NCBI GenBank assembly: GCA_001910725.1
Contig: MJGA01000015.1
Location: forward strand, 558,001 to 622,000
Length of the DNA: 64,000 bases
Direction: 5' to 3'
Source: Phanerodontia chrysosporium
Taxonomy: Eukaryota > Basidiomycota > Agaricomycetes > Polyporales > Phanerochaetaceae
The translations under genes and the position numbers were made by a program. Position 1 is the stretch's first letter. The number at the start of each line of letters is the position of its first letter. Under the pieces are notes generated by a model. That model saw nothing but the letters and a program-made list of their open reading frames with translations. It searched no databases and had not been told where the DNA came from. Shown in pieces: positions 48,468 to 58,348 of this stretch.

Positions 48468-49310
48468 TCAACCATAGTAGCCATCGCCATACCATCCATG
48501 CTTTCGCCTGATACCACAGCATCTGCAGGCGATTGCACTCAGAGTGACCACCGCTGTCCATGACAACGCGACAGCAGCGACTATCATCCAGACCGCGTCG
48601 CCAAAAGATACCGAGAGGAGCGTCCCCAGTTCGTCGTGAATCTTGTTCTTCGCTATGATAATGAGCGCGAGGTCCGCGCCCAATGACACGCTGCCAACAA
48701 TGGCAGTTACGACAGCGAAGATGAGGGCAAGCACCGTCATCCCCTGCGAGTGCACGAATATCGCGAGGAATAGTGTCAGGAACGCGAGGCCGGCACTGAT
48801 CGGATGAAGGACGAGGAGAAGCTTGAGCGCATCCAGGAGGTCCTCCGACAGCGCGGGGGGAAAGCCGAGGATGCTGAGCACGTCCGGCTCGATGTCGTAA
48901 CCAAGCCGCGGAGTCGTGCACTCGCCGTGGTTCGTGAAGATCGTGGGGAGCTCGACTACGCTCGATGCGCAGAAGCCCCATACGCCGAAGCGTAGGTTCG
49001 TCGCAACAGACGTTGGCGGCTGGTCCGCCGGCGTCGCGAAGTTGATCTGCAGAAGGTAAACGGACTTGATGATTGGCAGGGAGAGTGCGGGGAGCAGGTA
49101 TAGCGCGAATGCACCGAGCAGCACGAAGAAAGTGAGCACCGCCGTGAAGCGGTAGCGCGCAGTTGAGTGAAAGCGCGGCTTGCGGTATGCAAAGCAAGGG
49201 AAGCAAGCATGCCACCGGCTGTGATGCCTATGATGCCGGCGGCGGCGGTGGTGATGGTGGTGACGTCCGCCGTACCCATCGCCATTTTCATCAACAATGA
49301 TAGTAGGCAT
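48468..49310 (-). CDS. SUR7/PalI-family four-helix membrane protein, 280 aa
   Basis: Single-exon gene with ATG 49310. The fold is the SUR7/PalI (Rim9) type: a first helix (AVLTFFVLLGAFALYLLPAL), then a large extracellular loop with the family motif VWGFCASS and C...GYDIEPD. Three further helices follow (AGLAFLTLFLAIFVHSQGM, VLALIFAVVTAIVGSVSLGA, FGDAVWMIVAAVALSWTAVV). Rim9/PalI assists the alkaline-pH-sensing complex; Sur7 marks eisosomes. Which branch applies cannot be told from sequence alone. Odd features: the cytosolic N-terminus is unusually His/Arg-rich (ten His within residues 17-33, including five in a row), and Cys-rich stretches flank helix 1 and end the protein (CRCCGIRRK). No intron, no frameshift. 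Confidence 0.82.
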   Translation of the reverse strand: MPTIIVDENGDGYGGRHHHHHRRRRHHRHHSRWHACFPCFAYRKPRFHSTARYRFTAVLTFFVLLGAFALYLLPALSLPIIKSVYLLQINFATPADQPPTSVATNLRFGVWGFCASSVVELPTIFTNHGECTTPRLGYDIEPDVLSILGFPPALSEDLLDALKLLLVLHPISAGLAFLTLFLAIFVHSQGMTVLALIFAVVTAIVGSVSLGADLALIIIAKNKIHDELGTLLSVSFGDAVWMIVAAVALSWTAVVTLSAIACRCCGIRRKHGWYGDGYYG

Positions 49311-50018
49311 AGGTGGTCATAAAAGGAGTGTTCAAGTTCAAGGATTGCTTTTCGTGCGGATGGACAGATTTCGCGGTATAGTACAACGATCTCCAGGTCG
49401 TGGAGGTATCTAGCTTCGTTATTAGCAAGCTCACACTACACAGATGCTACGCTACTCACCGGGGTATCGCACAAGGCCTGCAGAGCAGGTGGGAGTAGGA
49501 GACTAAGAAAGTCTACGGGTTCGGACGTCGAACCATCCAGGAACTAGGCATCGTTGATCCGAACCTTAATGAGACACCGCTCCCGCCGTTGTTAACCAAC
49601 GTTTAAAACTTTGGCTATGGTTATCGCATAACAACGCGTGCATATCAAGCCGGACCCCCTCCATACAAGGTCGAGCGGGATGAAGGTCAAGGAAGTGAAG
49701 TCTGTATGTGCGATAGTGCGCAGTTGATGTTCGAAAAACCCTGATTTCGCCACGTGCGTATGATTGCGCCGGCGCTGGCGAGCCTTAGACGATGCACCAA
49801 ACACTTGTGAACGTTTTTTTACCTGTCGATATGTCCAGGTATTTTTGGCTGTTTACATACTATATGTTAGCTTGGCTTATGCTTCCAAGGTCGTGGTGTC
49901 TGCTCAGGAGCCATCTCAGACAATGCGCTGGTGCCAAGTCGGAGTCCCATTCTGGACACCCGCCCGCGACTGACGCGACGCGTCGGACCCCGGATGGCTT
50001 GGCAAAGACGGAGACGTG

Positions 50019-50025
50019 TATAAAA
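50019..50025 (+). promoter_or_regulatory. TATA box without an assigned gene
   Basis: TATAAAA followed by GCAGCCC. A nearly identical sequence (TATAAA-GCAGCCC) occurs at 51180, 12 bases before the amidase ATG. Function unassigned. Confidence 0.35.
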
Positions 50026-51133
50026 GCAGCCCAGGACGCGATGGTCGAGATGACAAAGTACGATTCTCCACCGCGACCACTACCTAGATGCTGAGGTAGC
50101 ACTGTGGTACTACCAGTGGATCCTGTGGGAGGGCGTCCTTCGGTGAGTGGAAATACCAAGCTATTAAGAAGCATCTATAACGCATCTGTCTCCTTCGCCA
50201 TCTCTAACCGCTCCTCTCCTCCAGTGGTTCGCGGCCACCTGTGCCTTAGCCTCGCCGCCCACCTCACTCGAACTCGAGCCCAACGCTTCAAAGCTTGGTA
50301 GCCAGACTGGAGGCCATCAACGTTCCGTGTACGTGTTGTGTAGCAAATATCCAGGCTGGAAGATGACAGCACAGAGGATAGGTGAGTGGGGGATGTCCAA
50401 CATGGATTGTTACTGGCACGGCGCGCGATTCCATTTTCTGGATACGGCCGTCGACCAGTCGTATCCGTTTGACTAATCCAGCCCTTCAGGATTGCTGTGC
50501 TCTCTCGCCGGGCATGCCTATGCGAGGACCAGCTCCGACAGCATTGCGCCCCGTCCTCTTCGCGCCCGACGTTATCTTACACCCTTATCGACCTGGATAA
50601 GGTCGTAGCCCCTGTAAGTCTACTCCACGACCTCCAGTCAAAATAATGTGCTTATCGCCAGTGTACGCGCTCCCTCAGAGCCCACAGGTGCGCCGAATGA
50701 TGCAGATGGGATTGTGGACACGGCCTCATGACGGCACTACCCGGTGGCTTCCCGCAAAGCATACCCGATAGCCTTCCTTTACAACCCGGCAAGAGGCAGC
50801 CACAGGCGTCTTGCATCGTCCGCACAATACGGTTTCCTCGACAAACACAGGCCCGAACTAGGGCCTTAGTCAGTCCCACTACTCAAGCGTGTTCCAGGTA
50901 TATCTGTCCTGGCCGTCAATGCCGTCAAGTTCACCGATAGATGTCCGTCCAGATAACGGCACCGTCGCAGAGTACGCTCTCAGCCACGCCGTGAAACTCG
51001 CGTCCTACGCCAGCGTCACCTGGGAGCATCAGCCTTTGCGTTCGGCTTCGACGGCGTGCGAGGAAGGCCTCTTCCGTCGCAACACGTTCGATAACACGTC
51101 CGGCAGCGGGGCGACGGATGCAGTCCTCAAGCG

Positions 51134-51142
51134 CATATAAGG
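51134..51142 (+). promoter_or_regulatory. TATA-like element of the amidase gene
   Basis: CATATAAGG about 60 bases before ATG 51197. A second TATAAA at 51180 lies too close to the ATG to serve as TATA for that start. Confidence 0.45.
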
Positions 51143-51196
51143 ACAGGTGGTCGAAGATGCGGTCTTGCACCGGTGGGGGTATAAAGCAGCCCGACC

Positions 51197-53434
51197 ATGC
51201 TTTCGAAGGCACTGCTCGCCCTGGCCGGCCTTGCGGCCGCACGCGGTCAATCTCCATCTTTGACCGGTTCAACCTACGCCCTCGGAAACCTGACTTATTG
51301 GTTATCACCGACGCCCGCATCGCAGCTCTCCCTGATCAACTCGAGTGAAGGAGTGGCTCTTCAGAATCACACGTCACTCGTCCCGTTTACCGTCATCGTG
51401 ACAAACAGCAGCAGCTTCATTGACAGCGACTTGTCCGCGACGCTTGCCTCATATCAGGCCACGGATGACGTCTGGAACATGGCATTTACGGCAGGTGACT
51501 TCACCCGTGCATTCTGATAGGTAGGACCTCGCTAAACCAAGTGCAGGGCTATACATCAATGCGACCGGCAACGTGTCCTTCTCCAACAGTTCTGCGATAG
51601 TTCTGACAACGTCCGGGACCCCGGCCTCCATGCCGTTGCCGCCAGGGCCGTACCTTGTGGACCCGTTATCGGGGAACGTCTTCCAGCGTGAGTGACCCGA
51701 ACTAGTCGCACGCCAGGTCCGACGGCTCACCTTGACGTCTAGCATGGCTTCTGAACGAGGACACCAACGAGGCCTTCGTCTACGGCACGGTGCCCGACGG
51801 AAATGGCGGGTTCATGGAGTTGGACACACGCATTGACGGCATGTCGACGCTAACGGTCGCGGTGCCCTCGCGACTGTACTTCACGCCAACACCCGAGCAG
51901 CCGCTCGCGGGGGCGCGGCTGGCCGTAAAGGACATCTTCGATGTGCAGGGCCTGCGCACGGGCTGCGGCAACCGCGCATTCTACGCGCTCTACCCGCCGA
52001 AGAACGCGAGCTGCCCCGCCGTGCAGCGCCTGCTGGACGGCGGCGCGGTGCTCGTCGGCAAGACCAAGGCGAGCCAGTTCGCGAACGGCGAGACCGCGAC
52101 TGCGGACTGGGTCGACCAGCACGCGCCCTTCAACCCCCGTGGCGAGGGCTACCAGGACGCCGGCGCATCGTCGACAGGCTCTGGCGCGGGCGTCGCGGCC
52201 TATCCGTGGCTCGACTATGCTATTGGCAGCGACACTGGCGGTTCGGTGCGCTCGCCTGCGAGTGTGGATGGGGTGTATGGCAATCGTCCGTCGCAAGACG
52301 CGGTTCCGCTCGATGGTGTCATGCCTCTCTCGCCCGTCTTTGACACCGCGGGCGTCCTAACCAGAGATGCGAAGATGTGGAAGACTTTCGGAGATTGGTG
52401 GCTCCAGAACTTTACACAGGTGCGAGCAGTGATACTGGGCCAGAACAAATCGCTGACTCCTGCATCTCCAGTATAACCAATACCCGAAAAAGATCCTCAT
52501 CCCAGTCGACATCTTCGGGAGCAGCTACCTCTCGACGCCGCCACAGAACGGCACCGCGGACGCAATGTTCAACACGTTCATCCAGAAGCTCGAAGGCTTC
52601 CTCAACACGACGCGCACCGAGTTCAACATGACGACCATGTGGAACACGACGAGTCCGATCATCGCGAATGTGTCGAACCCCCCGCCGCCGCTCACCGAGT
52701 ACCTGAACACGACGTACGCGTTCATCGCGTTTACGGACCAGGTCCCGCTCGTCGCGGACCCGTTCATCCACGACTACCAGGCCGCGCATGGCGGCGACAT
52801 GCCCTTCATCGACCCGTCGCCGCTCGAGCGCTGGACATTCGGCCGCACGCTCGACCCCGCGCAGGTCCGGCCGCCGGCGTTCACGAACAAGACCGTGTTC
52901 CTCAACTGGTTTCGCGGCCAGGTACTTGGCGGGTCGAACAACCAGACCTGCGCGAACAGCCTGTTCCTCTACCCGCAGAGTGTCGGTGCTACCAACTATC
53001 GTAACAGATACTTCGGGTAGGTTGTCTCGAGACTCTGGCAGTAAAGTTGGTTGTACAGCTGAACCGATTGGCAGACCCCCAACCTCGCCATACAACTTCA
53101 TCCCACTTCGGATTGCCGTCCACGCAGGCACCCCGGACTTTGTCTTGCCGAGTGCGTCTACTACATCCAGTTCTACAAAGACCACCTGTTGACGAAGAAT
53201 ATTAGTTGGCGACTTACCCTATAATTCGACTATTACAGGAACGCAGAAGTTCCTCCCTGTGACGCTCAGCGTGGTAACGCAGGCAGGCTGCGTACGTGCT
53301 TCCGGCGATGAGTATTGGTAATATTGCTAACGTCCCGTCTTACACAGGACCTGATGCTCTTCAGTCTGTTCGCTGCTCTTCAGGACGCGGGAATCCTTAA
53401 CCCGGTGAAGACAGGTCCGACGATGTTCGTCTAA
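51197..53434 (+). CDS. Secreted amidase (amidase-signature family)
   Basis: Hydrolyses carboxylic amides with a Ser-cisSer-Lys triad. ATG 51197 opens a signal peptide ([17 protein letters not shown]), so the enzyme is secreted or luminal. Exons can be joined through seven introns, for example 51494/51547 and 51687/51743. The triad is seen as Lys in RLAVKDIFD (about residue 209), Ser in [10 protein letters not shown] (about 289-290) and Ser in [14 protein letters not shown] (about 314). The C-terminal part needs two short introns to recover [17 protein letters not shown] and [16 protein letters not shown], after which the protein ends in MFV at 53434. Many N-x-S/T sites (NTT, NMTT, NVS, NGT) fit a secreted glycoprotein. 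No lesion is visible. Likely substrates (peptide amides, N-acyl compounds) are inference. Confidence 0.88.
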
Positions 53435-53552
53435 ATTACTTGTGATAGTAGACATTCCAGTGGTCTCAATCCACAAAGACGCTTCTTCAATCTCGTATGC
53501 TACATCTGCCTATCGTACAGGTACCCCACAACGCCGGATGCTCGATGCTCGT

Positions 53553-53911
53553 TCAGCACTTGCACGCCTTGCTGGACTTGTCGCAGCTGCAGCCCTTGCT
53601 GGTGCCGCTGCACTCGCACTATGCCAGAACGACGTCAGCTTCGCGAGTCTCGCCACGACGACCGGACGACTCACGCTATCCGAGTGCTTCTTGTTCTCGC
53701 AGTTGTCACAGTTGCATTTGCCCTTCGGGCAAGCACAGCCAGTGCCTTGGGGCCCACAGTCGCTAAGCAGGGGGAGGGTACCGCGTCAGTCGGCCAGTCG
53801 TCGCAAGGGGTTAGGGCAGTCGCCGCCGCCCAGGACCTCGGTGCGGAACACTCACCCGCATGCGCGCTGGCAGGTGCAGTCTCCGGGCGTGCTTGTGTCG
53901 GTTCCAGCCAT
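53553..53911 (-). CDS. Cryptic three-exon metallothionein, 69 aa, 15 Cys
   Basis: Cytosolic metal-binding protein for copper, zinc or cadmium, on the minus strand only. Exons 53911-53856, 53762-53675 and 53618-53553; introns have GTGAGT donors and TTAG/ATAG acceptors, phases match, and the sum is exactly 70 codons with TGA. The N-terminus is MAGTDTSTPGDCTCQRACG. The second exon holds CGPQGTGCACPKGKCNCDNC, and the last exon CECSGTSKGCSCDKSSKACK followed by C. There are 15 Cys, with six CxC pairs (CTC, CAC, CNC, CEC, CSC, CKC), many Lys and Ser, and no aromatic residues or Leu/Ile/Val/Met apart from the start Met. That is the classical metallothionein composition. A TATAAA lies 62 bases upstream. 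No single exon is longer than 88 bases, so ORF scans miss it. The opposite strand has a 189-codon frame that is a shadow. Confidence 0.88.
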
Positions 53912-53972
53912 GTTCGTCGTTTGTAGTCGTCTCTGGGGGGTCTCTGGAGGCCCCGCTGGCCTCTCTGCGGGC

Positions 53973-53978
53973 TTTATA
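53973..53978 (-). promoter_or_regulatory. TATA box of the metallothionein gene
   Basis: TATAAA on the minus strand (CCTATAAAGC), 62 bases before ATG 53911. Strong TATA boxes are common in metal-inducible genes; induction itself is inference. Confidence 0.6.
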
Positions 53979-54052
53979 GGACGCCCCCGTCCGGCGCGAG
54001 GGGCTCGATGACGTTGCAGGGTGGATAGTGACGCAGCACAAGTGCCGCAGGT

Positions 54053-54070
54053 TGGACTTCGTCGAAGTCC
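54053..54070. repeat. Perfect palindrome GGACTTCG/CGAAGTCC
   Basis: GCTGG-like flanks: TTGGACTTCGTCGAAGTCCA. Two complementary arms with a 1-2 base centre, about 150 bases upstream of the metallothionein ATG. Could be a dimeric regulator site or RNA hairpin in the HSL-like 3' UTR. Confidence 0.45.
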
Positions 54071-54261
54071 AGCCTCGATTCCAGACTGCTGCCAGATCTG
54101 TCTTTCCTTCTGCGCAGCGAAGCCGTATCTGCTCAGGAGGCGGGTCTCCTCAGTCCAGAAATCGACGTGGTAATTTTCAGGCAATAATGGTTCATATTAC
54201 TCGACTCTATCGTAACAAAGAATTCAACCTGTCTAGAGTATAACTTACTGTGTCTATAGTA

Positions 54262-57200
54262 CTATCGTTTGCCATTGGGATCCTTCGGCGCCGTCGGACT
54301 ACTCGCCTTGGTGTGCTTCTTATGGTCTGACACGAGCTGCGCGAACCGCGAGCGTATCTTCTCCTCCTTCGACTTTCGGCTGTCCCCTGCCTCCTCGCCG
54401 TGCCGGTGGTGCTTCCCGCGCTTCTCTGGGTTCGTCGTCAGGAAATTGACCATCAGCTGCCACAGGTTGTTCCCGCTGACGACGACATCCTCCTCCGCGA
54501 GCACTGCCTGGTCCGCGATCCGTGCGAGCTCGACCGCCTCGTCCGTGTCGCGCCGCGCGACGATGCTGCTCGGCGGCGGCCGCTCGTCCGTGTCCAGCGC
54601 CCACGCCCAGCTCCAGCTCCCGCTCGCTTTCAGCCCGTCTCGCACCCCGCGGAACGCGCTGCCCTCGCCCTCGCCGCCGGTGCCATTGTCCTGCACGGCG
54701 TAGTGCTGCAGCTGGCTCATGTTTCGCATTGCGTCCTTGTGCGCAATGTCCAGGTTCCGCCGCCGGTGCTTCTCGATCGTCTTCAAGGTGCGCGAGAACT
54801 TCTTGTCGAACTTGGCCTTCGCATCCTGGTACCGCCGCATCGCCAGCTCCGACACGACGCCGATCAGCTCTGGCGGGAGAGAGAATGCGGGCAGCTCGCT
54901 CTCGGGTTCGAGCGGGCGAATGATACCGTGTGTCGAGACCCGTTCGCGTATCATGGTACCCTTACAAATATTGTTTAGCACGCTTGCGGGAGAGGCCGCG
55001 GGATGAGAGTAACTTACGATGCCGTTCTGGTACACCTCGGGTTCGCCCGCCCTTCTCTGGTGGTCATCGCTCTCTTTCATCCCTGAGCCGTAGAATCTTG
55101 GCCCTGCGACATCGCCAGAGTCTTCCCGCTCCTGCGGCGGAACCTCCCCATGAGGTGTTGGTGTTGGCGACTGCGACTGCGACGTGGAGGGCGGGGACTC
55201 CACTAACACATGCGTCGGCGAAATAGGTGGGACAGGCGGGACAGGTGGAGCAGAGTTCCCGCCCTTGAATAGTACGCCGGCACGCGAGACGTGTGCGCTG
55301 AACGCCCGCCGCAGCGACCGCTTGGGCGCCAATGCCACGGCCGAGTCGTCCGTCGGCTTCTTGTGCAACGTGAATAACGATGCGCCTCGAGGCCTCGGAC
55401 TAGGATCGCGCGACACTGGTGCCGATCGCACGTCGAGGCTAGGCGAAGGGGACGTGCCTAGGAAGCCTCGCTCGTCTTCGGAACCAGAGAGGACGTCACT
55501 AGACATCATTGGCGACCGTATGCCAGGACTTGTAGGTGGCGAGAGAGTGATCGGGATGTTGTTCGTCGATTCGGACATGCCGGGCTGTGTCATGCCCGTC
55601 ACATACCGAATGAACGTGGCTATGGCCCTGAAGCAATACTTTGCGGGCGTCGTGAACGAAAACAGGATCGGAAGGACATGAGCAGCATCTGGGATAGAGT
55701 GAGACACGGCAACAGGCGTGTTTTGATCACACTCACCATCATAGACTTGTAGATGCACCTGCGTTGGACCATACTTGCCTTCGATACCCTTCAAGGCAGG
55801 GTACATTTCCCTGACCTCATCTTTAAGTGGGTACTTGTCAGGGTATGCAGCCTTGTGTGCACTTCGCTTGCATATAAGCACGCCATGTCAACTGAAGCGG
55901 ACATATGAGACTTACAGGTAGATGATTTCGTCTCTGAGGACCTCTGCGTCGCCCGCAATCACAAATAGCGGACACAGCCCACCCAGATACGACACCACGG
56001 GGCTGATCAGCGGGTGCGTGAGCAGGTAGTTCGGCGCATACAAGTGGATCTGCCTGTCGATCGTCAACGTTTCGCCATCCTTGGCCGTGCACGAAATCGT
56101 CTGGTCCGCATATCCGGACTGGATCGTCGGCAGGGATGCGGAGGAGCCTAGATGCAGCGTACGCCCGGTATCCGGTAGGTGCAGGTCGTGCCCGCCCTGC
56201 GCGGCAGGTGTATTTCTGTCGGGGCCCCCTTCCTTGTCGTCCGATCGCAGCGAGACTGCCTGACGGATGCGCGTGCGCAGGCGTTCACGGACCGCCATGT
56301 TCAACTCGTCCGGCGGTGGCGGCCACAAGGTACTCGGCTTATAGAAGGACAGCCCGTACGGCGGTAACACATCCTGAGGATCAACGTGAGCTAACTCTTC
56401 TGGTCAAGATAATCAACGGACGTACCGTGGCGGTATTGGTGTGAATACTCGGGAACGAGTGGGTCAGGTCGCACCAAGGCGAGACAAGCACAGCCCCTGC
56501 AGGCATGGGCAACCCACAATCACGAATAACCTGGAGCAACGCGAGGGTCAAGCCTCCGCCGGCAGAGTCCCCTGCGACGACTAAGTGAGCTGGATTGACA
56601 GGTCGGTGCGAAGCGCCCTCGGGAGGCCGTATCAGGAAGAGATCTACGAGTGGTGTTAGGATTATATATCATAGGCGAGGCAGTAGCCTACACGCTGCAA
56701 TGAGATCTTGAAGTGCACATGGGAAGGGATATTGGGGGGCGAGCCTGTAGTTTATAGCTATCAACACATGTCATTAGAGGTGCAAGCGTGTAGTAGAGAT
56801 ACGTCGCTTACCGAACACGCGACCATTGATCTTCCTCGCGTATCGCTGAATGGAATATCTTTCCTGGTCGACGCTGCCAAAGTAGTACCCGCCTCATATC
56901 AAGATGCGGACCGCTGCTCGAAAGCGTGTCGCTGATAACTCACCTCCGTGCGTATACAATATGCAGCGCATCTCATCCATGTCTGGATGGTAATCTGGGG
57001 CAGAGTCTGATGGCACGCCATTCTGTTGGGACGACGAGGACTGCGAAGAGGGTTCAGACGCTGTAGTCGGCATGCGACTGTGCTCGTCCGAGGGCTGCCG
57101 GTCCTTCTCCTGCGCCATCTTGTACCGCCGCTTGGCTTCCTTCCAGTCTTTCTTCGCCGCGATCCATTCTGCGTCGACCCTGCGATCGTCCTTTAGGCTG

Positions 57201-57726
57201 CATGGCTGATGGGAACCGCGCGCGAACGCACCCTTTGACGCCGCGCACCTGCCACCACTTGGTGCCACCCACGATCTTCTTGGTCATCTCCTCGCCGCCA
57301 AAGGCTTGTATTAGGATCTTTGCAGCCTCATCGCAGCATGAAATTGGGACGAGCAGCCGGACGACGTGCACCGAGGGTGGGGATGGCGTGCGCGTATTTG
57401 AGAACTTCTGGAGTTCCTCGACGGTGTGTCTGTGCTTGTTCAGTGCAAGTTACGCGACGCATGGTTCCGGGACTTACTTTGTGGATGCCTCCAAGAATGT
57501 CTGTTGCCAGATGTCAAGAAACACCATCGGGAAGACACGTAAATGCGCGCACCTTAACCACATTGAAGGCCTCATCGTAGAGCAGCTCTTCCTGCCTTAG
57601 TCTTGTGGTCGCCCGCCCCTGCAATTCGCCCTCTTTCACAAGGCGATCAAAATAGTGCTTCACAAGCGTCTCTAGCAGCAGGGGCCCGAGCTGAATCCCG
57701 GCTTGTCGCGTGAGGGAGTTCACCAT
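54262..57726 (-). CDS. HSL-like alpha/beta hydrolase with very long disordered tail
   Basis: Hormone-sensitive-lipase-type esterase. ATG 57726: MVNSLTRQAGIQLGPLLLET. The core is rebuilt from many exons: KWWQVRGVKG/VDAEWIAAKK, then DEMRCILYTHGG/GYYFGSVD (the HGGG oxyanion motif, split by an intron). Next come INYRLAPQYPFPCALQD and LVVAGDSAGGGLTLALLQ, with the nucleophile in GDSAGG, and SPWCDLTHSFPS. Acid and base are likely in FVIAGDAEVLRDE and DAAHVLPIL. After the fold the protein runs on for about 400 residues of Ser/Pro-rich and charged sequence. These include PPVPPVPPISP, a Lys-rich piece (KFDKKFSRTLKTIEKHRRR) and a basic C-terminus (KDPNGKR). The tail is unusual for the family; it may bind membranes or partners. 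Intact by eye. Confidence 0.85.
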
Positions 57727-58348
57727 GGTCTTTGTGAGGGGTATGCTTCTACCAGTCTGGTATTTAATGACCTCGGAGGAGCCAAGGCTAGTTTATAAAT
57801 CAGGACACAGGTCTGCGATGATGGTATCGAATAGCCAAGTGCTGCTGCCGGTGATACCGTCTTCCGTCTAGTACGGATAACTCGGCGAAAAGTGCCGTAG
57901 TCGAGGGGGCCTCTCGGGAATGAGGTAAACGGGTATCGGAGTGAAGGGGGCGAATATAACCCTGCCACGCTCGTCGCTGTGGTGGACGTTGAGTGGCAAC
58001 AGTTCGATGTGCATGGTGGTCGGTGCGACGGAGCGATGCTGCCAAGCGTCATAGCACTTGGCACGTGACGCAGCCGCGCACGCTGTCGGATTGTCCAACC
58101 GTCGGAGGTAATGCACCGTATGGACGGAGGCTCCGCAACGAACAACGCCGTGACAGCGTTTATTGCAGCTCTGCACTGCCCAAGGAGCTGCTACACGTAC
58201 AGAGGATCGCCTTCGTGGCAGGCATGATGCAGATGATCAGTCTGAGCGTGCATCGTATCCCAGGGCAGATCCAAGTGATAATTTAGAGAATATAATCCAC
58301 AAAGGTGTCGACTGTAGGCTCCTCCACAAATGTGTGGGTGAAGAGACA
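57727..58348. other. Intergenic, HSL-like start to clathrin light chain end
   Basis: 622 bases. TTTATAAAT at 57792-57800 gives a minus-strand TATAAA about 66 bases before the HSL-like ATG. No other gene seen. Confidence 0.4.
57792..57797 (-). promoter_or_regulatory. TATA-like element of the HSL-like gene
   Basis: Minus-strand TATAAA, 66 bases before ATG 57726. Confidence 0.35.

Larger units (their letters stand above)
49311..51196. other. Intergenic stretch of 1.9 kb with TATA modules
   Basis: Holds a strong TATA box at 50019, which precedes no recognisable reading frame. At 50078-50143 there is a gene-like open piece (cactacctagatgctgagg on the DNA, translation ...LDAEVALWYYQWILWEG...) that ends at a GTGAGT donor. 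It has an in-frame stop just upstream, so I cannot build a gene. Also includes the amidase TATA at 51134. Confidence 0.35.
53912..54261. other. Gap between metallothionein start and HSL-like end
   Basis: 350 bases carrying the metallothionein promoter and HSL-like 3' end (both minus strand). A local inverted sequence GGTTGGACTTCGTCGAAGTCCAGCC (short arms GGACTTCG/CGAAGTCC at 54053-54070) is visible and could form a hairpin, either a terminator-like structure or an operator. Confidence 0.45.

Noticed and set aside
51180..51185. TATAAA as the amidase core promoter
   Set aside because: Only 12 bases before the ATG; a TATA box there would start transcription inside the signal peptide. CATATAAGG at 51134 fits better.
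53442..54011. 189-codon plus-strand open frame
   Set aside because: Antisense to the metallothionein; starts without an ATG and has no recognisable domain.
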